NCBI GenBank assembly: GCA_017541565.1
Contig: JAFXYU010000080.1
Location: 1-15,370, forward strand
Direction of reading: 5' to 3'
DNA from: a bacterium
GTDB lineage: Bacteria > Cyanobacteriota > Vampirovibrionia > Gastranaerophilales > Gastranaerophilaceae
DNA: 15,370 nt
Positions 7,530-14,190 of this stretch are shown here, in pieces. How positions within the stretch are numbered: position 1 is the first letter of the stretch; every line of letters starts with the position of its first letter. The translations under genes and the position numbers were made by a program. The notes beneath the pieces are model-generated. The model searched no databases, was not told the DNA's origin, and worked only from the letters and a program-made list of their open reading frames with translations.

Positions 7530-9446
7530 ATGGAAAAAATCAGCGTAGTCATACCGGTTTATAATTCGGAAAAATATTTGAGAGAGTGTTTGGATTCTGT
7601 TTTGAGCCAGACTTATAATAATTTGGAAATAATCTGTGTAAATGACGGTTCTACGGATAATTCACTTGATATTTTGAAAGAATATGCCGAAAAAGACGGC
7701 AGAATTGCGATAATTGACAAAGAAAATCAGGGTGCTGCAACGGCAAGGAATGCAGGGTTAAAAAAAGCAACGGGTGAGTATGTCATTTTCTTTGATTCGG
7801 ATGATTATATGTCCAATAATACTCTTGAAGAATTATACAAGAGTTCAAAAGAAAACGATGCGGATGTCACTATTTGTAAGACAAATAATATTAATATGCA
7901 TCTTGGAAAAATCGTTCCAAATGAGTTGTCGGTAATTGATGAATATATTGGTTGTAAAAAAGTTTTTTCGCCGTGTGAATTTGCGGATAATATTTTCCAA
8001 TTCTGTATTGGGTGGCCTTGGAATAAATTGTACAAAAGAGATTTTATTATAAAAAACGGGCTGGAATTTCAGAACCTTCGTCAGTCTAATGATACATATT
8101 TTGTACTTATGTCGCTGGTGCTTGCAAACAAAATCTCCGTTGTTGATGAAAGACTTGTTGTTCACAGATATCATGATAAATCGCTTGAATCAACGCGTTT
8201 TATTGCTCCGGAATGTTTTTATGAAGCGCTTGAAAAAATACGAAAAACTCTGATTTCGAAAAACATTTATCAAACTTATAAAAAGAGTTTTTTAAATTAT
8301 TGCGTGTCTTTTTCTGTTTGGCACATGACATCTGTGGATGAAGAATCGCAAAAGGTAGTGAAACTCTATGTCAAGAAAATTTTGAAAAAAATACGATTTA
8401 TAAGTTTCAAAAAAAGTTATTGGTATGATGAATGGTGCTACAACAATATTATTGAGCATTTCTATCCTCTTTTGTGGAATGCTGAACGGAGGAAATGTTT
8501 AATAAAACGAAGAATATTATCTGCAATACAAAAAATTAAAAGGACAAACGAATATATTAGGAATGTCTATAGGATAGTCAAATTTGCGATACCTTTTTCT
8601 GATTGGTGTTTGACAATAAAATCTTTGAAAAATATAAAAAAATACTTTTTATCGAAGAAAGAACCACCTGTTTTAAAGAGTTTTGTATATCATTTGGCTG
8701 ACCATTGCAACTTATGTTGTGTCGGATGCGACCATTTTTCACCTCTGGCGAAACCAAAACTGACTGATGTTGAAGTTTTTAAATCAGACATTAAACGTTT
8801 TTCCAAAATTTCCGGCAAAAAATTATGTACATTGAAACTTATGGGCGGAGAGCCTCTTTTGAACCCAAAAGTTATCGATTTTATGCGTATATCAAGAAAA
8901 TATTTGCCAAAAACAAGGGTAGAACTTGTAACAAACGGAATCCTTTTAAATTCTCAACCGGAGAAATTTTGGAAAGCATGCAAAAAATATTCAATTACGA
9001 TTGTTGTGACAAAATACCCGATAAAAATAGATTTCAGAAAAGCGGAGGAAAATGCGCAAAAATATGGCATAGAATATGAATATTTTGGTAATACGGGAGA
9101 AGTAATAAAAACCAGTTACCATATTCCTCTGGATTTGGAAGGAACGCAGAATCCGGAAGAAAACTTTAAATCCTGTTTCCATGCAAATAATTGTATAATG
9201 ATGAAGAACGGACGGCTATACACTTGTACAATTGCGCCCAATATAGAGCATTTTAATTTTTATTACGGATATAATATTCCTCTTGATTATTTTGACGGTA
9301 TTGATATTTTTCAAACAGATTCTATTCAAGAGATTATTGATTTTCTCTCAAAGCCGATACCGTTTTGCAAATATTGTAATGTAGCCGGCAGGACATACGA
9401 AAACCCTTGGGAATTATCAAAACGGGATGTTTCCGAATGGACATAG
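7530..9446 (+). CDS. Fusion of family 2 glycosyltransferase and radical SAM/SPASM-like domain
   Basis: One uninterrupted 638-residue frame. The N-terminal part is a GT-A family 2 glycosyltransferase: VSVVIPVYN-type start (residues 5-12), NDGSTDNS at 38-45, and the metal-binding DSDD at 89-92. About residues 240-375 form a basic, helical linker. The C-terminal part is a radical SAM domain: C393-x3-C397-x2-C400 for the 4Fe-4S cluster (HCNLCCVGCDHFSP) and MGGEPLLNP at 438-446 for SAM binding. Later cysteines (C549, C555, C566, C613, C616) resemble a SPASM/twitch region holding an auxiliary cluster. Radical SAM proteins with this CNLxCxxC plus DHFSP pattern are often found among polysaccharide genes, so joint glycan synthesis and modification is a reasonable inference; the substrate is unknown. 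No signal peptide or membrane span is visible. Confidence 0.93.
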   Translation: MEKISVVIPVYNSEKYLRECLDSVLSQTYNNLEIICVNDGSTDNSLDILKEYAEKDGRIAIIDKENQGAATARNAGLKKATGEYVIFFDSDDYMSNNTLEELYKSSKENDADVTICKTNNINMHLGKIVPNELSVIDEYIGCKKVFSPCEFADNIFQFCIGWPWNKLYKRDFIIKNGLEFQNLRQSNDTYFVLMSLVLANKISVVDERLVVHRYHDKSLESTRFIAPECFYEALEKIRKTLISKNIYQTYKKSFLNYCVSFSVWHMTSVDEESQKVVKLYVKKILKKIRFISFKKSYWYDEWCYNNIIEHFYPLLWNAERRKCLIKRRILSAIQKIKRTNEYIRNVYRIVKFAIPFSDWCLTIKSLKNIKKYFLSKKEPPVLKSFVYHLADHCNLCCVGCDHFSPLAKPKLTDVEVFKSDIKRFSKISGKKLCTLKLMGGEPLLNPKVIDFMRISRKYLPKTRVELVTNGILLNSQPEKFWKACKKYSITIVVTKYPIKIDFRKAEENAQKYGIEYEYFGNTGEVIKTSYHIPLDLEGTQNPEENFKSCFHANNCIMMKNGRLYTCTIAPNIEHFNFYYGYNIPLDYFDGIDIFQTDSIQEIIDFLSKPIPFCKYCNVAGRTYENPWELSKRDVSEWT

Positions 9447-9461
9447 TACCCGTCGGTATTA

Positions 9462-9496
9462 TTGATAATTTGTCATGCTTAGGCTATCCTTATCAT
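9462..9496 (+). promoter_or_regulatory. Promoter region of the SEC-C gene
   Basis: Two overlapping sigma70-like pairs are visible: TTGATA (9462-9467) with TATCCT (9485-9490) at 17 bp, or TTGTCA (9470-9475) with TATCAT (9491-9496) at 15 bp. A strong Shine-Dalgarno sequence (GAGGAGAG) follows just before the ATG at 9514, so this gene has a normal leader. Confidence 0.4.
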
Positions 9497-9513
9497 AGAG
9501 GAGAGTTTAAAAT

Positions 9514-10764
9514 ATGACAGTTATAGAAAAAGTTAATGAAATAAATGAAGTTCTGAAAGATGTTTTTGCTTTCACACAATCAAATGAGATTATAAAATCA
9601 GATTTTGAAGAATATCTTTCAACAATAGGTGCAAAAAATATTCAACTTAATCAAGTTGAAAAAATATTTCTGCCCTATGTTTTTGAACGCAAAATTGATG
9701 ATAAATTTATTCTTGAAATGTACCTTGAAGAGAAAGGTGAAAACGAGGTTGCAAAAGGACTTTTGAATGCTCAGGCTTCGATTTTTGAAATCAAAAAAAT
9801 CCTTAAAAACGGGTTTGAACTTTACAATCTTATTAACGAAAGAAACTATACCGTTTCTTCTCTTACAAAAATGACCAATTTCAGAGGGGTTTATGCAGGG
9901 CAATATATCGTAGCCAGAATTTTTGAATTTGCAGGTGAATATTATGTTATAGAAATTTCGAGTATTCTCTCTCACTCGCAGAAAGAAGAAGCCTATAGAT
10001 ATGCGGTTATGAAACTCGTTCAGTCGCCGAAACTTCTTTATAAAGATAATCCGGAAAAGGAAGCGGAAATTACTTCAACAATTGGCGAAATGTACCAAAA
10101 GTTCATAAAATCATTCGACAAAGATATAATCTTAACTACTAATAAACATGCGGATGAAATTATCGGTGCTTTTAACGAGGGTGAAGAAGTTGACCTTTCT
10201 GATAAAGGTTCTAACTTGGAGGAATATAAATTTTTCCACGTTAAGGAATTGGATAATAACTATTCGAATTTTTTGGAAAATTCAATGGGCGGGTTTGCTT
10301 CTCATGACGAACTTTATGATGTTGCGGTAATTTTCGATAAGGATAAAGGACTTTATGCCGTTCCTTTCTATGAAACCTTTTGCAAAGTCTTTGAAAACAA
10401 GGATTCCGTAGAAAATGCAAAACAGTGTGTAGAATATTTCCTTGCAAATGAATCTATTCCGGATACAATCCTAGAAAGAGTTTCAACCGAATATAAAAAC
10501 TTTATGGAAGTTGTAAACGAACTTTTGGAAACAAATTACACATTTGAGGAATTGGTAAAAAAATACAAATCCGAGTATCTGGATTCAAAAATGTACTCTT
10601 CGGCAACAGTTCTGTTTTGCTCAAATGCATTTTCGGAAATATTCGATTATATTTCAACAGAACCAACCGCTCAACCGACCGCACCCGCGCGGAAAGTAGG
10701 CAGAAATGAACCCTGTCCTTGCGGAAGCGGAAAGAAATACAAAAACTGCTGCGGGGGTAAATAA
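9514..10764 (+). CDS. SEC-C motif protein of unknown function
   Basis: A 416-residue protein. Only the C-terminal tail is recognisable: [18 protein letters not shown] with C401, C403, C412 and C413, the zinc-binding SEC-C motif first known from the SecA C-terminus, where it contacts SecB and ribosomes. It is joined by a Thr/Ala/Pro-rich linker (about 381-393). The first 380 residues are acidic, mostly helical and without membrane spans; I recognise no domain there. SEC-C tails occur on many otherwise unrelated proteins. It begins 67 nt after the glycosyltransferase fusion, with its own promoter and ribosome binding site (GAGGAGAG), so co-regulation with that gene is not implied. The gene appears intact. 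Confidence 0.85.
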   Translation: MTVIEKVNEINEVLKDVFAFTQSNEIIKSDFEEYLSTIGAKNIQLNQVEKIFLPYVFERKIDDKFILEMYLEEKGENEVAKGLLNAQASIFEIKKILKNGFELYNLINERNYTVSSLTKMTNFRGVYAGQYIVARIFEFAGEYYVIEISSILSHSQKEEAYRYAVMKLVQSPKLLYKDNPEKEAEITSTIGEMYQKFIKSFDKDIILTTNKHADEIIGAFNEGEEVDLSDKGSNLEEYKFFHVKELDNNYSNFLENSMGGFASHDELYDVAVIFDKDKGLYAVPFYETFCKVFENKDSVENAKQCVEYFLANESIPDTILERVSTEYKNFMEVVNELLETNYTFEELVKKYKSEYLDSKMYSSATVLFCSNAFSEIFDYISTEPTAQPTAPARKVGRNEPCPCGSGKKYKNCCGGK

Positions 10765-10940
10765 AATTAGGTCGATATTTTGGTGACAAGCCGGAGGTTA
10801 CTGTCAGACTTGATATAGTTCTGATAATTTTGTCGTGTTAAAGATTCTGTTATTTTGTCGTATTTGATTTTGTAGTTTGGTTGTGCTAGATTTAGGGTAT
10901 AGTTTAATTGTTGCGTTGTTTTATAAATAGCGTTCAATAA
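10765..10940. other. Non-coding T-rich spacer with weak hairpin and possible tRNA promoter
   Basis: No credible gene lies in this stretch. TGACA (10784-10788) and TGTCA (10802-10806) can pair with a partly paired inner segment and could end the SEC-C message, although no T-run follows. TATAGT (10898-10903) with TTTGGT 16 bp upstream is a possible promoter for the structured element and tRNA-Pro downstream. Confidence 0.35.
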
Positions 10941-11084
10941 TTGAAAATTGAATAATTGTCGGGATGTAGCAGGTTCCCTGCGGGAAAGAGTCCGGTGGAC
11001 TGTTTGCCGGAGGGCAGGCGAATGGAGAACCGTAAGGTTCGATGGAGCCGAATGATAGATATACCAAGCTGCGCCTGAAAAAGT
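10941..11084 (+). repeat. GC-rich structured element duplicating the tRNA-Pro 5' boundary
   Basis: This 144-bp unit starts with TTGAAAATTGAATA, followed after 2 nt by TGTCGGGATGTAGC (10957-10970). Both strings recur immediately downstream (11085-11098 and 11105-11118), where the second one runs into the real tRNA-Pro. The interior is much richer in G+C than its surroundings and contains short hairpins: TTCCC/GGGAA around 10974-10985, AGTCC/GGACT (loop GGT), TGCC/GGCA, and GAACC/GGTTC with a GTAA tetraloop. Near its end, TACCAAGCTGCGC (11062-11074) is the exact reverse complement of the tRNA D-arm (11117-11129). It may be a small structured RNA or a tRNA-associated repeat insertion. No open reading frame here looks real. 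Confidence 0.5.
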
Positions 11085-11107
11085 TTGAAAATTGAATAGT
11101 AATGTGT

Positions 11108-11181
11108 CGGGATGTAGCGCAGCTTGGTAGCGCACCGTGTTCGGGTCGCGGGGGTCGCAAGTTCGAATCTTGTCATCCCGA
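11108..11181 (+). tRNA. tRNA-Pro (anticodon CGG)
   Basis: The cloverleaf folds cleanly: acceptor stem CGGGATG with CATCCCG, D-stem GCGC/GCGC with loop AGCTTGGTA, anticodon stem CCGTG/CGCGG around loop TTCGGGT (anticodon CGG, reading CCG codons), five-base variable loop GGGTC, T-stem GCAAG/CTTGT around TTCGAAT, and discriminator A. CCA is not encoded. Seven T residues (11182-11188) follow directly and can serve as the terminator tract. Proteins predicted antisense across this gene are artefacts. Confidence 0.95.
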
Positions 11182-11193
11182 TTTTTTTATGCA

Positions 11194-11286
11194 AAAAATC
11201 GGTTTCCAAGTCGAACTTGCGTTCGTGTCTTGCTCGTTCGCGATGAACGGCAAATTCGGATTTTGTTTTATCAGAAACCGATGTTT
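11194..11286. other. Multi-hairpin structured element after tRNA-Pro
   Basis: An outer stem ATCGGTTTC (11198-11206)/GAAACCGAT (11274-11282) encloses two further hairpins: CGAAC/GTTCG with loop TTGC (11212-11225), and TTGC-CGTTC/GAACG-GCAA with one bulged T (11230-11253). The result is a three-way-junction-like fold. The last 26 bp (11262-11287) recur with three mismatches at 13325-13350. No coding capacity is credible; the strand of any RNA is unknown. Confidence 0.45.
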
Positions 11287-11334
11287 CTTCAAAACAAAAG
11301 TGAATAAGTTGTCATTAATTTTCCTTTCATTTTA

Positions 11335-11363
11335 TTGTAATAGTTGTTATAAAATGCTAAAAT
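11335..11363 (+). promoter_or_regulatory. Promoter of first small membrane protein gene, leaderless arrangement
   Basis: TTGTAA (11335-11340) and TAAAAT (11358-11363) are spaced by 17 bp, and TGC directly before the -10 makes it an extended -10. Six nucleotides separate it from the ATG at 11370. No Shine-Dalgarno sequence is present. Confidence 0.65.
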
Positions 11364-11369
11364 TCGATT

Positions 11370-11786
11370 ATGAAAATTGAAGAATTATGGAATAATGCTG
11401 CAAATAGATATAGTTTTAACTCAATTATTTGGATGGTACTACTTGTTGTTATTACAGCGATACTATGTGTATTATACATTTTCATACCACACCTTGGCGG
11501 CGAATCACGAACAATAGTATTCTTGTTTCTCATAACAGGATTTCCTGCAGTTTTTGTCCCTTTGATAATCTTATTGACTATATACACTTTTGAAATTTTA
11601 TACAAAAAAGAAAATAAAAATGTAAAATTCCGTATTAAAAATCATTTATTAACAAATGTTTGTAATAAAAAATATGTATTTGCTATTTCATTTATAATCC
11701 TCAAGCTAAATTTTGACCTTGATTTTAACACATATATAATAGTTTTTCAAAATGCAATGCTGAGTTTTAAAACAGAGATTGCATAG
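11370..11786 (+). CDS. Small integral membrane protein, paralogue of the next gene
   Basis: A 138-residue protein of unknown function. It has a short polar N-terminus (about 1-17), two strongly hydrophobic segments (about 18-40 and 48-72), then the charged cytoplasmic-type motif YKKENKNVKFRIKNHLL (about 78-94), and a further partly hydrophobic stretch. The protein encoded by the next gene matches it in the RYSxxxxxW start of the first span and in the KKENKNxxFRIKN box, so the two are tandem duplicates. The C-terminal third does not match the neighbour, which may reflect divergence or an old frameshift. No catalytic motif is visible. Expression is probably leaderless. A toxin/immunity or envelope role would be speculation. 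Confidence 0.7.
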   Translation: MKIEELWNNAANRYSFNSIIWMVLLVVITAILCVLYIFIPHLGGESRTIVFLFLITGFPAVFVPLIILLTIYTFEILYKKENKNVKFRIKNHLLTNVCNKKYVFAISFIILKLNFDLDFNTYIIVFQNAMLSFKTEIA

Positions 11787-11807
11787 AATTGCAATATTTG
11801 TTATGCT
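11779..11807 (+). promoter_or_regulatory. Promoter of second small membrane protein gene, leaderless arrangement
   Basis: TTGCAT (11779-11784) and TATGCT (11802-11807) are 17 bp apart and the -10 ends 6 nt before the ATG at 11814. The -35 overlaps the end of the preceding coding sequence. No Shine-Dalgarno sequence is present. Confidence 0.6.
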
Positions 11808-11813
11808 AACTAT

Positions 11814-12257
11814 ATGTTTTTAAAATATATATTAAATGAACTGCCCAAAAGGTATAGCTACCACTTTTTTGCTTGGTTAGGTATAGTATTTTTCTTTTGT
11901 ATTATTTGTACATATCTTGGTATTGTTAATTTTTCTAATTCAGATGAGGGTGTAATTATTTTATATGCATTAATAATGTTATTGGATAAAATTGCATTGT
12001 TAATTCTATTTATATTTCCTTTAATATTTTTTAAATTGGTTAAGAAAGAAAACAAAAATCCCGCATTTAGAATAAAAAATACTTTTCTAAGTACTAACAA
12101 CATATATGCAATATTCTTGCTTTTATTATGTTTAATTACTTTATTTGCAATATATTTGATACTTCATACTATATTTTGCCCTGCAAACTACCATAAGTCT
12201 CCTGCCTTACTTGTTGATATCATATTAATTTATTTTATCGTATCAAAAACTAAGTAA
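11814..12257 (+). CDS. Small integral membrane protein, paralogue of the previous gene
   Basis: A 147-residue protein of unknown function with about four hydrophobic segments: roughly 17-38, 47-75, 96-117 and 127-143. Between the second and third lies KKENKNPAFRIKNTFLS (about 77-93), nearly identical to the corresponding box of the upstream gene. The spacing of the first two spans and the RYSYHFFAW start also match. Each copy has its own promoter with a -10 box 6 nt before the ATG. It is very AT-rich, unlike gyrB or priA. It converges on the lipase-like gene, with the two stops only 2 nt apart and no room for a terminator between them. No motif points to an activity. Confidence 0.75.
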   Translation: MFLKYILNELPKRYSYHFFAWLGIVFFFCIICTYLGIVNFSNSDEGVIILYALIMLLDKIALLILFIFPLIFFKLVKKENKNPAFRIKNTFLSTNNIYAIFLLLLCLITLFAIYLILHTIFCPANYHKSPALLVDIILIYFIVSKTK

Positions 12258-12259
12258 AC

Positions 12260-12985
12260 TTACCCTCCATGCAAATAGCAAGTTCTGATATAACTATCTA
12301 CCTTTGTACCATCATCACGAGTATACCCAGTTACAGGATAATATCCAGGGCAATTTGTTGTATAGGAATTCTTGTTATTTTTTAAATCAGCTTTTTGTTT
12401 TCTTCTCCAAACTTTATCGAGATTTTGAGGAGAAGAAATAATTCGATTTTCAAGTGACTGCATTTTTTCAATAAAATGCGGATGTTTTGAATAGTTGTTA
12501 GAATTTATTTGATAACAAATTCCAATATGATTTATTGCATTCTCTGTTGCAACGAAATCATCAGGGTTACAATAATTTGTAATTTTATCTGCGTGAATTT
12601 GATACTTTTTATCAATCAAATTTTTTGTTCCGAAAGCATTAAAAGTAACAGCGGTGACATTTTTAATTGCACCAACAATTTGTGCCAAGCTACCCCCCAA
12701 AGAATGTCCTGTAACTGTAATATTGCAATTCGGATATTCTTTTTTTACATAATCATATACCCTTAATGCCGTATAAGCTTGTGAAGGTAGGCTATGATTA
12801 ATCCACATTGCTAAATCATTTTTAAAATCTTGCCCGTCTTTTAATTCGGTGCCACGATATGCAATTACAATATCATTACCTTTTTTTAAGACACAGGCAT
12901 AAAAACCATTATGCAAAGTAGATACCATCATTAGTTTATAACCGTTTGGTTCTTTGTACTCTGGGTGATAAGCATAAACAGACAT
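12260..12985 (-). CDS. Class-3-lipase-like alpha/beta hydrolase, probably 5'-frameshifted
   Basis: An intact 241-residue frame with a serine-hydrolase fold: YRGTE at residues 43-47 (oxyanion-hole region of the lipase class 3/Mbeg1-like group), nucleophile elbow GHSLGGS with Ser95 at 93-99, candidate acid Asp142 or Asp143 in NPDDFVA, and candidate catalytic His168 or His170 near YSKHPHF. The expected reaction is ester hydrolysis; the substrate is unknown and no signal peptide is seen. The ATG at 12985 has no ribosome binding site. A strong one (AGGAGG, 13032-13037) with ATG at 13026 lies 41 nt further upstream but in another frame. One added base, for example in the AAA run near 12989, would join them, suggesting a frameshift and reduced or lost function. 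Confidence 0.75.
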   Translation of the reverse strand: MSVYAYHPEYKEPNGYKLMMVSTLHNGFYACVLKKGNDIVIAYRGTELKDGQDFKNDLAMWINHSLPSQAYTALRVYDYVKKEYPNCNITVTGHSLGGSLAQIVGAIKNVTAVTFNAFGTKNLIDKKYQIHADKITNYCNPDDFVATENAINHIGICYQINSNNYSKHPHFIEKMQSLENRIISSPQNLDKVWRRKQKADLKNNKNSYTTNCPGYYPVTGYTRDDGTKVDSYIRTCYLHGG

Positions 12986-13026
12986 AGCTTTAATTCTTCG
13001 TGTCTTCTGATTTCAAATGTTGTCAT
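12931..13026 (-). pseudogene. Displaced 5' end of the lipase-like gene (31-codon frame)
   Basis: AGGAGG (13032-13037) lies 5 nt before an ATG at 13026. The frame it opens reads MTTFEIRRHEELK and then stays open until TAA at 12931, overlapping the hydrolase frame. Adding one A in the AAA run before the internal ATG gives MTTFEIRRHEELKAMSVYAYH, a continuous, natural-looking N-terminus. The alternatives are a sequencing error or a translated leader peptide. Confidence 0.55.
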
Positions 13027-13362
13027 AAAAACCTCCTAATATTGATTTATAGTTGTAGATACGATAAAAACCTGCACTTAATTAATTTATTAGTGCAATT
13101 TTGTTATTTTGGCTTATCCTACGCAGTTATTTAATGAGATATGTGATAGTTATAAATCTCTTAACTTTGTTTCAAAGCGAGTATATTTTTTATTGTACTC
13201 ATTTTTAAATTTCACCATATAATTGTAAAGAAAACTTTACATCTAAACTTAAAAATTAGTTGGTATAGTGCATTGATGTGGTTTGAACTGTTTGTAACCA
13301 TTACTAACACAAGATTTAAACAAATTTGTTTTATCAGAAATCGGTGTTCCGGTTAATCAAGA
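13027..13362. other. AT-rich intergenic region with two hairpins and a repeat fragment
   Basis: No gene is credible here. TGCACT (13073-13078)/AGTGCA (13092-13097) forms a stem that, read on the minus strand, is followed by GGTTTTTATC and may be a weak terminator ahead of the hydrolase gene. TGTAAAG/CTTTACA with an AAAA loop lies at 13224-13241. At 13325-13350 is a 26-bp sequence shared, with three mismatches, with 11262-11287, placed directly after the stop of the 172-aa gene. Confidence 0.4.
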
Positions 13363-13881
13363 TTATATAATAGCGTCCAATACGTCGCCGATACTTTTTG
13401 CGGCATCTTCATCTGTTGTTCCGCGGATTATTTTTTCCAAAATCGAATCTCCCTTTAGCGGAGAAAAGGCGTTATCCTTAACGACTGACAATGCTTCTGA
13501 TGCAGAATCCGCACCATCCAGTGCTACTTTAACTGATGTCATTCCGTCCGGTAAAAGGTGTGATATTGATGCTCCGACATCTTCGTGATTGTCCAGAAGT
13601 TTTTTCCCCTCAGATAAAAGTTCCCCTGATTTGTGTCCCGCTTCTTCTAATGACACCTCAACAACACTTCCGTCAGGAAGTATGTGATCAAAAGCATCTT
13701 TTGTGGATTTCATAATGTTGTTAGGATCCGGCAGTACATCTTTTGCTTTTTCCTTTGCTTCTTTTGCCGCTTGTATCAGTCTTTCCTGCATTGCGGTTCT
13801 GTGCGCTCCGGCTGCTGGATCATAAAACCCTCTAAAAGTAAAATTACCGTTAATGTTGGTTTGTGTTGTTGGTAAAATCAT
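13363..13881 (-). CDS. Hypothetical 172-residue protein with an internal repeat
   Basis: The family is not recognised. The N-terminus (TTQTNINGNFTFRGFYDPAAG) is followed by an Ala/Lys-rich amphipathic stretch (about 30-47). Two related units follow: residues 64-98 (HILPDGSVVEVSLEEAG, then SGELLSEGKKLLDN) and 106-137 (HLLPDGMTSVKVALDGA, then SEALSVVKDNAF). The repeat centres on H-[IL]-L-P-D-G, and a fainter VLPDPNN at 49-55 may be a third trace. It has no signal peptide, membrane span or cysteine. The ATG at 13881 is preceded by AAGGAG with a 5-nt spacer, which supports the start and expression. It is transcribed away from the RTX gene, with a palindromic repeat between them. It could be a structural or surface-associated protein, but nothing proves that. 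Confidence 0.75.
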   Translation of the reverse strand: MILPTTQTNINGNFTFRGFYDPAAGAHRTAMQERLIQAAKEAKEKAKDVLPDPNNIMKSTKDAFDHILPDGSVVEVSLEEAGHKSGELLSEGKKLLDNHEDVGASISHLLPDGMTSVKVALDGADSASEALSVVKDNAFSPLKGDSILEKIIRGTTDEDAAKSIGDVLDAII

Positions 13882-13998
13882 ATGTACTCCTTAATCTTTA
13901 GTTTTTATAATATTAAATCGAAAAATTTTTATTTGCAAGACCGCTTTTCGGGGAGTTATATACAACTTACACAAAAATAAACTGAGTTGCAGACGTGC

Positions 13999-14076
13999 TG
14001 TCATTCCGAAGGGGTAAATAAACTTTGTTTCGGAATCTTACCGTTGGACAGACCCTGAAACAAGTTCAGGGTGACA
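13999..14076. repeat. Intergenic palindromic repeat with TGTCA/TGACA ends
   Basis: The 78-bp unit begins TGTCA and ends TGACA. It contains two hairpins: ATTCCGAA (14003-14010)/TTCGGAAT (14029-14036) and CCCTGAA (14053-14059)/TTCAGGG (14065-14071) with loop ACAAG. This layout (TGTCATTCCGA at one end, CCTGAAACAAGTTCAGGGTGACA-type sequence at the other) is typical of dispersed MITE/REP-like intergenic palindromes in several bacterial phyla. It lies between two divergent genes. The flanks (13882-13998 and 14077-14125) hold no gene. Confidence 0.65.
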
Positions 14077-14125
14077 GTTATATAGATTTTCAGTGTAAAC
14101 TCATATATAAATCCCGCTTTTTATA

Positions 14126-14154
14126 TTGAATAATAGACCAATTTTTGATATAAT
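14126..14154 (+). promoter_or_regulatory. Promoter of the RTX-like gene
   Basis: TTGAAT (14126-14131) and consensus TATAAT (14149-14154) are separated by 17 bp, about 36 nt before the ATG. Unlike the leaderless genes, a Shine-Dalgarno sequence (AAGGAG) lies in the leader about 5 nt before the start. Confidence 0.7.
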
Positions 14155-14190
14155 TTCAACACATCAATTTATTTTCTGCAAGGAGTTTTT

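Noticed and set aside
10826..10860. Repeated TTTTGTCGT in the spacer before tRNA-Pro
   Set aside because: Only two 9-nt copies exist in T-rich sequence, which may be chance.
10921..11209. Several minus-strand reading frames across the tRNA-Pro region
   Set aside because: They run antisense to the tRNA and the structured element (the TRFELATPATRTRC-type translation is a known tRNA-shadow artefact) and have no ribosome binding site.
11102..11380. A 92-codon plus-strand frame starting just before tRNA-Pro
   Set aside because: It reads straight through the tRNA and the hairpin element, so it is not a plausible protein.
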